In this document: in pieces, positions 1 to 9,376 of the stretch | How positions within the stretch are numbered: position 1 is the stretch's first letter | How the letters are laid out: each line of letters begins with the position of its first letter | NCBI GenBank assembly: GCA_965205165.1 | Contig: OZ242037.1 | Coordinates: 744,001-808,000 of the forward strand | Reading direction: 5' to 3' | DNA: 64,000 nucleotides | Origin: CBDESM01 sp965205165 | GTDB taxonomy: Bacteria > Chloroflexota > Dehalococcoidia > Bin125 | The notes under the pieces: model-generated | The model's input: the letters and a program-made list of their open reading frames with translations, nothing else | What the model was told of the DNA's origin: nothing | Databases searched by the model: none | Translations under genes and position numbers: made by a program

Positions 1-3000
1 GGCGGGCTCGCGCCGGCGATCGCGTAGCTCAGCGTCACCGTGCCGGTCGCGCCCGACGTGGCGGACGGGACGTAGGCCAACGCAAGCGGGCGGATCGGCT
101 CGTTCGCTTCAGCCGCGCCCTGGAAGGCTTGCAGCGCGGTGCTGCTGATCGTGCAGGTGGATGCGTCGGTCTGAGCGGTCGGCTGGTAGACGGGGTGCGC
201 GGAAGTCGCGCGCGGGCAGAGCGCCTGGTGGATGATCTCGCCAGCGGCGGCCGTGATCGTGAGCGTGGTGATCTCGTTGTACTGGACCAGCTCGTCGCCG
301 TTCGCGGTCAGCGGATTGGCGGGGTGCGCCTCGAGGCCGCGCATCAGCGTCGCCGCGAAGCCGATCGGGGTTCCGCGCTGGACCGACGGCGCGGTGCAGG
401 TGGTCAGCGCGGCGGCGCCGCTGCCGGACTCGGCTTGGGTGCAGACGCGCAGGCCGGTGTCGGCCGCGGCGTCGGCGATCAGCGGCAGGGCGAAGGCGCG
501 CTTGGCGGGCGAGACCATGCGCAGCTCGTAGACCGCGGTGCGGACGCCGGACGAGTCTTCCAGCGCGATCCGCTGGACAGGGCCGGTGCCCTCGGACTGC
601 TCGTTGACCGGCTGGGCTGCGGCCGGCGCGGTCCGGCCGGTATGCGCGAGCTCGATCCTGATGACGGCGGCGGCGGAGTACTCGGCCGGCACCGAGGCGG
701 CGAACTCGAGGCCGCCGGGGCGCGATGCGCCGCGCTGGCGCGCCTGCCATTCGGCGCGGGTGATCTCGCAGCTCGCGGCGACCGGGCAGAGGCCGCGCAG
801 CGGGGTGCCGTTGCGGGCGGTCAGCTCGGCCCCGCTGATCAGGTCGCCGGCCGCGTCCTGCACGCGGATCGTGACCGTCTCGAAGTCCGCGAACGAGGGG
901 CGCAGCGCCGCCGTCGGCGGGACGTACTGCTGCTGCCGCGCGTTGTACAGCTCCAGCGCCAAGGGCGTCGGGCGGCCGCGCGGCTCGTACTCCCAGACCG
1001 TGGCCGACAAGCTTCCCGTGCGCGGCCTGCCATCCGCGCCGACCGGGGCCAAGAGCGGGTAGGCCCAGGGCGCGTAGATGCTGAACTCGCGCGTCTTGGT
1101 CATCGAGTCGGAGCGGTTCACCGTCAGCTTCAGGCGCACCGAGTTGGTCGAGCCTTGCGGGATCGAGACCGCGAACTTGAGCGGATCGACCTCGTCGTTG
1201 TCGTCCGGGCTCGCTTCGGAGTCGTAGGCCTTCAAGGCGGGCAGCGTGATCGTGCAGACGTTCGAGGGCTCGGACTCCGTGCAGGGCGCGAACTTCGCGG
1301 CGGAGTCCGCTGCCGTGATCAGGCCGCCGGACGGGGCCGCCATGCCGCTGGCGCCGTCCAGCAGCTCGATCTTCACGGCCGTCGCGCCCGAACCCTGGTC
1401 GAATTCCCAGTACTGCGCGGTGTTCGAGCTCGAGACCGCCTCGTGCGCGGTCTTCGCCGCGTTGTAGATGTGCGCCCAGATTCGCGTGCGAGCCCCGGCC
1501 TGCGCCCACTGCTGGTCCTCTGCCCGCACGTTGCCCGTCGCGTCCGCGACCATCGCAAACGGCTCGGCGCGGGTGCCGCCGTCGAACGGCAGCGCGAAGG
1601 TCTTGGTGCGCTGGGCCAGGGTGCCGCTGCCCGTGCGGACCACGCTGACGACCAAGTTGGCGTTGCCGAAGTTGGGCGTCATGTGGCCACTGGGCACCGA
1701 GAAGTTGAACTCCAGCGGCAGCGCGCGGTAGTGGCTGCCGGCGCGCGGCGGGCCGGCCGCGAGGAAATTCGCCGAGGTGATCGTGCAGACGTTGCCGACC
1801 GCGGCCTCCGTGCAGGCGCTGGTCCCGTCGCTGCTCTTCAGCACCTTGACCTGCGCGTTGGCGATCAGCGCGCCGGAGGCGAGGTTGTTCGCCGTGGGCC
1901 GGGTCTTGACCTCGATCTTGACCTCGCTGAGCGTCCCGTAGGAGACGCGGTTCGTGCTCGTCGTGTAGGTGTTGAGCGCGGTCGCGCTGTCATAGACCAG
2001 CAGCTGCACCGGCGTGTCCTGGCCGCCCGGCCGGTAGCGCCGGAAGCGGTGCGCCTGAGCGTCCTCGCTCATCAGCACGTTGCCCGTCTCGGCCGTCCCG
2101 TCAATGCCGATCGGCCGCGCGAACGGCTGCGCGTTCGAGGCCGCCGAGACGGCGCGCTTGTAGACGGCATCGGCGGTGCGGATGCCGTTGTTGTGGCGCG
2201 TGAGCTGGAGCAGGAGGGTCACGTCCTCGCTGCTGGTGAAGGCGGTCTTGATCGCGAAGGCGAACTCGAACTCGAGGCTGCGGCGCGCGTCGGCCGCGCC
2301 CGTGATCCCCATCAGCGTCTTCAGCGTCGCGCGGCTCAGCGTGCATTGGCCGCCCGTGTAGGAGGCCTCCGAGCAGCCCAGCGCCGTCCCGTCCGGCTTG
2401 GTGAACACGATCTGCGACGCGTTCAGCGCGGTCGAGGTCTGCGGCCCGGTCGGGTAGTTGGCGTTCAAGATCAGCGCCGAGCTCGAGTGCAGCGAGGCGA
2501 ACGTGGCCAGCTCCGTCGCCGCCCGGGCATCCCAGCTGGCGGTGGAGGAGGACTCGTAGAGGCGCACCGCGACCCGCTCGCGCTCGGCCGCCAGCCCGTA
2601 GTAGTGCTCGTTGTCCGTGCGGTCGCCGTCATCGTCGTCGTCCTGCTCCGCCGCCCCGTCCGAGAGCCGCGGGTCGAGCGCCAGCCCGGCGTTGTTCGAG
2701 CGCGTGCCGACGGGAGCGTCGTACTTCAGCGCGAAGGTGCGGTCGCGCTCGCCCGCGTTCTCGACGCGGACGTGCAGGTAGACCGCCGCGGCGCGCGTCA
2801 GCGGCACCGTGAAGTACAGGTCCAAGTCGCCGGCCGCGCCGGCCGTCGCGGGCCAGTTCGCCACCGGGATCGTGCAGACGTTGCCCGCGGTCGAGCCCTC
2901 CGAGCAGCCGGTCAGCGCGGTCGTGCCGGCCGCGTCGGAGGCGAGCACGGCGCCGGTCAGCGCCGTCCCGTCCGCGTCCGAGGCCAGCGTCAGCTTGACC

Positions 3001-6000
3001 GAGTCGAAGGCCGTGGTGGCCGCGCCGGTGGACGAGCCGGCCGCGGTGCGGATGCTGATCCGCGCCCGGTCCGTGCCGCCCGTCGCGCTGAACTCGCCGG
3101 CCGGCGGGACGCCCACCGTGCCGTCGTCGTCGAACGGCAGCGCGCCCGGATGGGCCGAGACCGTCAGCGGCGGGTCCCACTTCAAGGAGGTGCTGCGGGA
3201 GAGATTGCCGGGCTTGGTCGCGGTGAGGTGGATGTAGACCGCGCCGGTGTGCGAGTCGGGGATCTTGAAGCGGAGGTCGCCCTGGAGCCAGCTGGCGGTG
3301 CAGCGGTTGCCGCAGGTGAACGCGTTGCCGGCGCTGTCGGTGAAGGCGGCCCCGCTCAGCCGGTTGCCGTCCGCGTCGGTGATCATGTGCACATGGCCGT
3401 CGTAGGCGCCCGTGGCGGGGCTGGCGTGGTTGCCGTCGAACGAGGTCCGCTCCTGGTCGCGGAAGAAGAAGCCGATCAGGTTCAGGCCCTGCTCCGGCAG
3501 CCAGCGGCGGGTGGCGGTCGAGAGCGTGCCGGTCTCGTAGGTCCCGCCCGGCTTCGGCACGATCAGCGGCCAGGCGGCGACGTAGGGGTCGGCGTAGGGC
3601 AGCGCGAAGGCGCGCGGGGGCTCGCCCGTCTTCTCGACTTGGACATGCAGGTGGATCGCCTTCTTGATGTCATTCGGGGCCGAGAACCAGAGGTCGAACG
3701 CGCCGGTCGTGCCGCCGCTGGCCGGCCAGCTGGCGGCGGGGATCGTGCAGGTGTTGCCGGCGGCGGCCTCGTTGCAGGCGGAGAGGGCGGCGCCGGATTG
3801 GTCGGTGATCAGCCCGCCGGTCAGCAGCGTGTTGCCGGCCGCGTCCTCGGTCAGCTTGATCACCACGCGCTCGAACAGCTGGCCGGTCGACGAGACGTTC
3901 GTCTGCGTGCCCGAGTACTCGCTGCCGTGCGCGGCGTCGCGCAGGAAGACGCGGGCGCGCTGGCGCTGCGCGCCGTGCAGGTAGTTGCCCGTGCGGGCGC
4001 TCAGGTCGCCGGTCTCCTCCGTGCCGCTGCCATCCAGCGGCACGGCCAGCGGGAAGACCGGCAGGCCGGCTTCGTACTTCAGCCAGAACGTGCGCGAGGT
4101 CTTGCCGGATGCGCCGTCGACGGTGACCACCACGTAGGCGTCGTCGGTGCGGGCGTCGGGGACGGACCAGTAGATGTCCAGCGCGTCGCTGGTGCCGCCG
4201 GTGGCGGGCCAGTTCGCGGAGGTCACAGTGCAGGTCGCGCCGACCGCGGTCTCGGTGCAGGCGGAGATCACGGTGCTGCCGGCGTCGTCGGAGGAAATCT
4301 TCGCGCCGGTCGCGGCGGTGCCGCCGGCGGAGGTCGTCGCGATCCGGATCGTCACGCTGGTGAAGTCGCTCGAAGCCGCATTCGAGTCGCTCGAGTCGTA
4401 CTCGTCGCCGGGCCAGGCGCTGCGCAGGTAGATGCGGGCGCGTTGCGTCTCGTTGCCGGCGGCGAACGAGCGTTCGGGGGTCTTCAGATTGCCGGTCTCC
4501 TCGGCGCCGCTGGACGAAAGCGGGACGGCGAGGGGGAAGGCCTGCACCAGCGGGTCGTCGTACTGCAGGGCGAACACGCGGTTCGGCTCGCCGGTCTTCT
4601 TGGCGGCGACCACGAGATAAACGTCGGCGCCGAGGTCGTGGGGGACGGAGAAGTGCAGCGGCAGCGAGTCGGCGGTGCCGCCGGTCGCGGGCCAGTTCGC
4701 GATCGTGCAGGTGTGACCCGGCGAGGCTTCCGCGCAGTGGCTGATCTTGGCCGTGCCGGCCGCGTCGGAGGAGATCTTCGCGCCCGCGGCCGGGCTGGTG
4801 CCCGCCGCGTCGGTCGCGATCCGCAGCGACGCGCGCTCGAACAGGTTCTCGGCGGCGTTGGCGTCGGCGGCGGTGTAGGTGTCGGAGTGCGAGGCGGCGC
4901 GCAGGTAGACCGTCGCTTCCTGGCTGGCGCCGTTCTCGGCGAACTCGCGGCTGCCGGCCGAGAGGTCGGTGCCGTCGGCGGTGCCTGAGGGGACGGCGAT
5001 GGGGAAGACCGGCAGGCCCGGCTCGTACCTGAGCCAGAAGCTGCGCGAGCTCTTGCCGGTCGCGGCGACGGTCACCACCAGGTAGGCGTCGTCGGTGCGG
5101 GCGTCGGGCGCTGACCAGTAGATGTCCAGCGCGTCCGTCGTGCCGCTGGTGGCGGGCCAGTTCGCAGAGGTCACGGTGCAGGTCGCGCCGACCGAGCTCT
5201 CGGTGCAGGCGCTGATGACGTTCTGGCCCGCGTCGTCGGAGGAGATCTTGGCGTTGGCCGCGGCGGTGCCGCCGGCGGAGGTCGTGGCGATCCGGATCGT
5301 CACGTCGGTGAACGCGCTGGAGGCCGCGTTGGAGTCGCCCGATGCGGACTCGTCGTCGGGCCAGGCGCTGCGCAGGAAGATGCGGGCGCGCTGCGTCTCG
5401 CCGCCGGGCTCGAACGAGCGCATCGGCGTCTTCAGGTCTCCCGTCTCTTCGGCGCCGCCGGACGAAAGCGGGACGGCGAGGGGGAAGGCGGCGGCGTAGG
5501 CGGGGTCGTACTTCAGCGCGAAGCGGCGCGGGAGCTCGCCGCTCTTGGCCGCGGTCACCACGAGGTAGGCGTCGCCGCCTTGCGTCTCGGGCACCGTGAA
5601 GCGCAGGTCGAGCTCGGTCGTCAGCCCCGAGGAGGCCGGCCAGTCGGCGCTCGCGATCGTGCAGGTCGGGCCGGCCGTTTGCTGGGTGCAGGCGCTGATC
5701 CGCGCACCGGCCGCGTCCGCGACCAGCTTCGCGCCCGATGCCTCGGTCGCCCCGGCCGCATCGCTCGCCAGCCGGATCGTGACCGTGTCGAACGCGGCCG
5801 GGGCCGCGTTGGCGTCGGCCGCCGTGAAGGTGTCCGCGTGCGCCTGCGCGCGCAGGTACAGCTTCGCCCGCCGCTGCGCCTCGCCGGCCGCCCAGCTCCG
5901 CGTGTTCGAGGTCAGGTCGCCGCTCTCGTTCGGCGTGCCGGCGGCCAAGTCCACCGGCACCGCCAGCGGCGCGGCCGCCACCAGCGGGTTGCCGTACTGC

Positions 6001-9000
6001 AAGGCGAACGTGCGCGAGGAGCTGCCGGCCTTCGAGACCTTCACCACCAGGTAGATGTCGCCGAAGTGCCCGTCGGGCACCGAAAAATGCAGGTCCTGCG
6101 CCAGCGTCCGCAGCGGCGTGCCGCTGGCGGCCTGCGGCCAATTGGCGCTGGCGATCGTGCAGGTGTTCCCGGCCGCGGACTCCGTGCAGGCGCTGACCGC
6201 GGTCATGCCGGCCGAGTCGCTCGAGATCACGGCGTCCGTGATCAGGTTCTGCCCGGCCGCGTCCGAGGCGACCGTGATCAGCGCCGTATCGAACGCCGCG
6301 CGCTGCACGTTGGAGTCGCTCGCCGTGTACGTGCCCGAGTGGTCGGCAGCGCGCAGAAAGATCTGCGCCTGCTGCGAAGCGCCGCTGGAGGCGAAGTCCC
6401 GCGCACCGGCCGACACGTCCGTCCCGTCCGCCGTCCCGCCGGGCACCACCAAGGGATGCACTTCCAGCGCCGGCTGGAACTTGAAGGTCGCCCGGGCGAC
6501 GCCGCGGTCCGTGTTCGTGAGGTTGGTCGCCGGGGATTCGACGTAGAGGTAGACGGGGCCCGAGTGGCCGGCGGGGACGGTGAACGAGATGGCGGCTTGG
6601 TGGAGGCGGCTGGCGACTGTGGACGCCTGTGTGTTGGGCCACCTCCCTCCGTCCAAAGCGATGGTGCGGGGGTTGTGGCCGCCGGAGCGGGCGGCGCTGA
6701 AGCTGGCCGGGAGGGTGATGGCGGCTCCCGCGATCGGGGTGCCGTCGCCGGGCGCATGGTTGAGGGACATCTTCCAAAAGTGGTCGGAACCACGTCGCCT
6801 CAGAAGGAGGCCATTGCCGCCGGCGGCGGTCGTGGTGGTGCAGGCGCCGGTGCCGTAGTGGGACTCCCTGGGGTTGATCGTGACGCTGGTGGAGCCGCTG
6901 GGGTTGTACGCGCCGGCGTCGAGGACGACATGGCCATCGGCGCGCGGGCAGGCGGCGGTGTCGCCGTTGACCAACGCGAACGTGCTGAATGGGTCGCGAT
7001 GGGGGTCGTACTTGAGCGCGAAGCTGGCGGCGCGCTGGCCGGACTTGGTTGCGCTGGCGACCAGCCAGACCGCCGAGCTGGTGCCGGAGGGCACGGAGAA
7101 CCAGATGTCCTGGTGGGTGGTGAGCGGGGTGCCGCCGGTGCCCTGCGGGAAGCTGGCGCTGGCGATCGTGCAGGTGTCCCCGGCCGAGGTCTCGGTGCAG
7201 GCGCTCAGCACTGCGCCGGCCGAGTCCGAGATCACCGCGTTGCTGAGGGCGGTGGCTCCCGCTGCGTCGGTCGCGACTTTGATGGTGGCGGTGTCGAAGG
7301 CGCTGCGGGCGGCGCTGGCGTCGTCCGCGGCGTAGGCGGTGCGCATTGCGCCGCGCAGGAAGAGGCGGACCTGCTGGCGCCCGGCGCTGCCGGCGAAGTC
7401 GCGCTGGGCGAGGGTGAGGTCCCAGTCGACCGGGTTGCCGCCGGAGACGGGCACGGGCAGCGGATGCGCGGCGGTCTGGGCGGGTGCGTCGTATTTGAGC
7501 GCGAAGCTGCGCGGGGCGGCGGTGCCGCTGGAGGCGCGCACGACCACGTAGGCGTCGCCCGTGTGGCTGTCGGGCACGGAGAAGTAGATGTCCTGCTGCG
7601 TCGTCTTGGCCGGCGTGCCCGTTTCCGGGAAGTTGGCGCTGGTGATCGTGCAGGTGTTGCCGACCGAGGTTTCGGTGCAGGCGGAGATGGCGCTGGTCAG
7701 GGCCGAGCTGGAGCCGATCTTGGCGCCCGCGATCGGGCGGGTGCCGCCGGTGTCGGCGGCGATCTCGATCTGGGCCGAGCCGAAGGCGCTGCGGGCGACG
7801 TTGGCGTCGGTCGAGTCGTACTCGTTGCCGTGGGCGGCGTCGCGCAGGAAGATGGCCGCCCGCTGCGCCGCGCCGGCGGCTGCCCAAGAGCGGCTCGATG
7901 CGGTCAGGTCGCCGGTGGTGATCGTGCCGCCGGAGGCCTGGGGAGCGGCCAGCGGGTAGGCGGAGACCTGGGTGGCGGCGTAATGCAGCGCGAAATTGCG
8001 GGAGGCGTAGTTGGTCCTGGCCGCGGTCAGCACCAGGTAGGCGCTGCCGGTATGGCTGGCCGGGACTTGGAAGTAGACGTCGAGCGGCTCGGTCAGCGGG
8101 GAAGCGCCGCTGCCCTGCGGCCAGTTGGCGCTGGTCACGGTGCAGGTGCTGCCGGCCGTGTTCTCCGTGCAGGCGGCGATGGCCGAGCTGCCGTCGGACT
8201 GCGTGATGGTGGCGCCGGTGATCGCGGTGGCGCCGGCCGCGTCGCTGGTGATCTTCAGGGTGCCGCTGCCGAAGGCGCTGCGGGCCGCGTTGGCGTCGGC
8301 CGCGTCATAGGCATCGCCGTGCTCCGCCGCGCGCAGCAGCAGGCGGGCCCGCTGCTGGGTGCCGCCCGATGGTCGCAGGACGGGCACCGAGACATCGGTC
8401 GCGGCGGGCTCGCCAGCGGAATCGAGCGGCAGCACCAGCGGATGCGCCTCGACTTTGGGTTCATCGAACTTGAAGCTGAAGTCCTCCCACCGAACGTAGC
8501 CGGCGCTGGTATAGAAGCGGACGGAGACGCGGAGGTAGACCGCGCCAGTGTGGGCAGACGGGACCGTGAACGTGACGGCTGCATTGTTGTAACGGCTGCT
8601 GGATAGTGGCCAAGAACCGTCGTTGGTGTTGCTGCGGTCGTTGTATGTGGTGCCGGAGACGGCGCGTGCCGTGCTGAAGCCGCTCGGCAGTCCGATGTGG
8701 GCGCCGCTGATCAGGGATCCGCCGGTCCCGGCCGCCGTTCGCAACTGGATCAGCCACTGGCCCGCGCTCTCCCCCCTGTCGCCGGCCGTCAACACGTTCC
8801 CCGGGCCGCAATTGGTATTTTCACTAGTGTTTTCCAAGAAGCGCAGCGTAATTGCGTTCGCGCTCCCCCTCTGGTACGTGCCCGCCAGCACTTGATGATC
8901 CGCCCGCGCGGGGCAGATGGCCGCATCGCCGTACTTTGCCACCCAAAGCCCGTAGTACGACCCGGTCTGCGCGTCAACCTGTGCCGGCGCGAGGGTGAAC

Positions 9001-9053
9001 CAGCCGCCGAACAGGGCCGCGATGGCCAGCGCGAGCAGCGCGGCCGCCCGCAC
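1..9053 (-). CDS. Giant secreted repeat protein, C-terminus off the window
   Basis: The minus-strand frame is open from a GTG at 9053 to the window edge, giving at least 3017 residues. The start encodes a signal-peptide-like segment (VRAAALLALAIAALFGG) followed by APAQVDAQ. The body is a chain of about 17 divergent units of roughly 145-185 residues. Most carry an A-C-T-E...C-T-I/V cysteine pair, a W-P-A-x-G stretch, a V-P-x-x-H-x-G-x-V-Y-L strand and a R-x-F-A-L-x-Y strand, so each unit looks like a disulphide-pinned beta domain. This suggests an exported adhesin or surface fibre; I do not recognise a named family. The other long frames across this span are arginine-rich shadows. GTG is chosen because it directly precedes the hydrophobic segment and no ATG is in frame upstream; the ribosome binding site is weak. 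Confidence 0.85.
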   Translation of the reverse strand, partial: MRAAALLALAIAALFGGWFTLAPAQVDAQTGSYYGLWVAKYGDAAICPARADHQVLAGTYQRGSANAITLRFLENTSENTNCGPGNVLTAGDRGESAGQWLIQLRTAAGTGGSLISGAHIGLPSGFSTARAVSGTTYNDRSNTNDGSWPLSSSRYNNAAVTFTVPSAHTGAVYLRVSVRFYTSAGYVRWEDFSFKFDEPKVEAHPLVLPLDSAGEPAATDVSVPVLRPSGGTQQRARLLLRAAEHGDAYDAADANAARSAFGSGTLKITSDAAGATAITGATITQSDGSSAIAACTENTAGSTCTVTSANWPQGSGASPLTEPLDVYFQVPASHTGSAYLVLTAARTNYASRNFALHYAATQVSAYPLAAPQASGGTITTGDLTASSRSWAAAGAAQRAAIFLRDAAHGNEYDSTDANVARSAFGSAQIEIAADTGGTRPIAGAKIGSSSALTSAISACTETSVGNTCTITSANFPETGTPAKTTQQDIYFSVPDSHTGDAYVVVRASSGTAAPRSFALKYDAPAQTAAHPLPVPVSGGNPVDWDLTLAQRDFAGSAGRQQVRLFLRGAMRTAYAADDASAARSAFDTATIKVATDAAGATALSNAVISDSAGAVLSACTETSAGDTCTIASASFPQGTGGTPLTTHQDIWFSVPSGTSSAVWLVASATKSGQRAASFALKYDPHRDPFSTFALVNGDTAACPRADGHVVLDAGAYNPSGSTSVTINPRESHYGTGACTTTTAAGGNGLLLRRRGSDHFWKMSLNHAPGDGTPIAGAAITLPASFSAARSGGHNPRTIALDGGRWPNTQASTVASRLHQAAISFTVPAGHSGPVYLYVESPATNLTNTDRGVARATFKFQPALEVHPLVVPGGTADGTDVSAGARDFASSGASQQAQIFLRAADHSGTYTASDSNVQRAAFDTALITVASDAAGQNLITDAVISSDSAGMTAVSACTESAAGNTCTIASANWPQAASGTPLRTLAQDLHFSVPDGHFGDIYLVVKVSKAGSSSRTFALQYGNPLVAAAPLAVPVDLAAGTPNESGDLTSNTRSWAAGEAQRRAKLYLRAQAHADTFTAADANAAPAAFDTVTIRLASDAAGATEASGAKLVADAAGARISACTQQTAGPTCTIASADWPASSGLTTELDLRFTVPETQGGDAYLVVTAAKSGELPRRFALKYDPAYAAAFPLAVPLSSGGAEETGDLKTPMRSFEPGGETQRARIFLRSAWPDDESASGDSNAASSAFTDVTIRIATTSAGGTAAANAKISSDDAGQNVISACTESSVGATCTVTSANWPATSGTTDALDIYWSAPDARTDDAYLVVTVAATGKSSRSFWLRYEPGLPVFPIAVPSGTADGTDLSAGSREFAENGASQEATVYLRAASHSDTYTAADANAAENLFERASLRIATDAAGTSPAAGAKISSDAAGTAKISHCAEASPGHTCTIANWPATGGTADSLPLHFSVPHDLGADVYLVVAAKKTGEPNRVFALQYDDPLVQAFPLAVPLSSSGAEETGNLKTPERSFAAGNETQRARIYLRSAWPGDEYDSSDSNAASSDFTSVTIRIATTSAGGTAATGAKISSDDAGSTVISACTETAVGATCTVTSANWPATGGTSDALDIYWSVPDARTDDAYVVVTVDGASGKTSRTFWLKYEAGLPVFPLAVPLDGSGTEETGDLSARTGNYLHGAQRQRARVFLRDAAHGSEYSGTQTNVSSTGQLFERVVIKLTEDAAGNTLLTGGLITDQSGAALSACNEAAAGNTCTIPAASWPASGGTTGAFDLWFSAPNDIKKAIHLHVQVEKTGEPPRAFALPYADPYVAAWPLIVPKPGGTYETGTLSTATRRWLPEQGLNLIGFFFRDQERTSFDGNHASPATGAYDGHVHMITDADGNRLSGAAFTDSAGNAFTCGNRCTASWLQGDLRFKIPDSHTGAVYIHLTATKPGNLSRSTSLKWDPPLTVSAHPGALPFDDDGTVGVPPAGEFSATGGTDRARISIRTAAGSSTGAATTAFDSVKLTLASDADGTALTGAVLASDAAGTTALTGCSEGSTAGNVCTIPVANWPATAGAAGDLDLYFTVPLTRAAAVYLHVRVENAGERDRTFALKYDAPVGTRSNNAGLALDPRLSDGAAEQDDDDDGDRTDNEHYYGLAAERERVAVRLYESSSTASWDARAATELATFASLHSSSALILNANYPTGPQTSTALNASQIVFTKPDGTALGCSEASYTGGQCTLSRATLKTLMGITGAADARRSLEFEFAFAIKTAFTSSEDVTLLLQLTRHNNGIRTADAVYKRAVSAASNAQPFARPIGIDGTAETGNVLMSEDAQAHRFRRYRPGGQDTPVQLLVYDSATALNTYTTSTNRVSYGTLSEVKIEVKTRPTANNLASGALIANAQVKVLKSSDGTSACTEAAVGNVCTITSANFLAAGPPRAGSHYRALPLEFNFSVPSGHMTPNFGNANLVVSVVRTGSGTLAQRTKTFALPFDGGTRAEPFAMVADATGNVRAEDQQWAQAGARTRIWAHIYNAAKTAHEAVSSSNTAQYWEFDQGSGATAVKIELLDGASGMAAPSGGLITAADSAAKFAPCTESEPSNVCTITLPALKAYDSEASPDDNDEVDPLKFAVSIPQGSTNSVRLKLTVNRSDSMTKTREFSIYAPWAYPLLAPVGADGRPRTGSLSATVWEYEPRGRPTPLALELYNARQQQYVPPTAALRPSFADFETVTIRVQDAAGDLISGAELTARNGTPLRGLCPVAASCEITRAEWQARQRGASRPGGLEFAASVPAEYSAAAVIRIELAHTGRTAPAAAQPVNEQSEGTGPVQRIALEDSSGVRTAVYELRMVSPAKRAFALPLIADAAADTGLRVCTQAESGSGAAALTTCTAPSVQRGTPIGFAATLMRGLEAHPANPLTANGDELVQYNEITTLTITAAAGEIIHQALCPRATSAHPVYQPTAQTDASTCTISSTALQAFQGAAEANEPIRPLALAYVPSATSGATGTVTLSYAIAGASP

Positions 9054-9376
9054 CCTAGAACCCCCTACCGCTGCATCCCCGCGAGGCCGCGGGCGGGAAT
9101 TTCCTACCCCCCCCCCCCCCCCCCCCCCCGATCTCAGCACGCGTTTTCAAAGCGCGAACCGCCCGCCAGATGCCTCGCGCTGTCAACTCCTCGATGCCCA
9201 AGAGATGCCCCCTGCTTCTTCCATCCGCAGCCGGATCGCGTTCTCCAGCCGCTGCCCGCGCAAATCTTACTCGGTGCAGCGCAACTTCTCAAGCAGTCGC
9301 CCCCGACAAGCGATCAATCAGCCAAGGACCGGCAAGGCGGAGATGATGGCGGGCACGCGGGTGCGCGGTTTGCCGC
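9054..9376. other. Intergenic region upstream of the giant gene
   Basis: These 323 bases separate the thiolase stop from the giant gene start, both on the minus strand. Apart from the poly-C run I see no coding frame with convincing composition, no clear hairpin terminator and no recognisable operator. The giant gene promoter must lie here unless the gene is read through from the thiolase. Confidence 0.6.
9107..9129. repeat. 23-base poly-C homopolymer
   Basis: An uninterrupted run of 23 C on the plus strand (G on the coding strand of the giant gene) lies about 54 bases upstream of the GTG at 9053. The frame upstream of the GTG stays open through the run. Long homopolymers in such positions can change length by slipped-strand mispairing and alter promoter spacing or reading frame. 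A sequencing or assembly artefact is the main alternative. Confidence 0.9.

Noticed and set aside
129..4988. A 1619-codon plus-strand open frame across the giant gene
   Set aside because: Arg/Ala/Gly-rich shadow of the minus-strand repeat gene, without a signal peptide or domain pattern; the minus frame shows clear repeats.
3670..7887. A 1405-codon minus-strand open frame inside the giant gene
   Set aside because: Out-of-frame, Arg-rich shadow in the same strand; the other minus frame carries the Cys-pair repeats and the signal peptide.
1..9053. CRISPR-like repetition
   Set aside because: The repeats are diverged coding units of about 480 bases, not short identical repeats with spacers.
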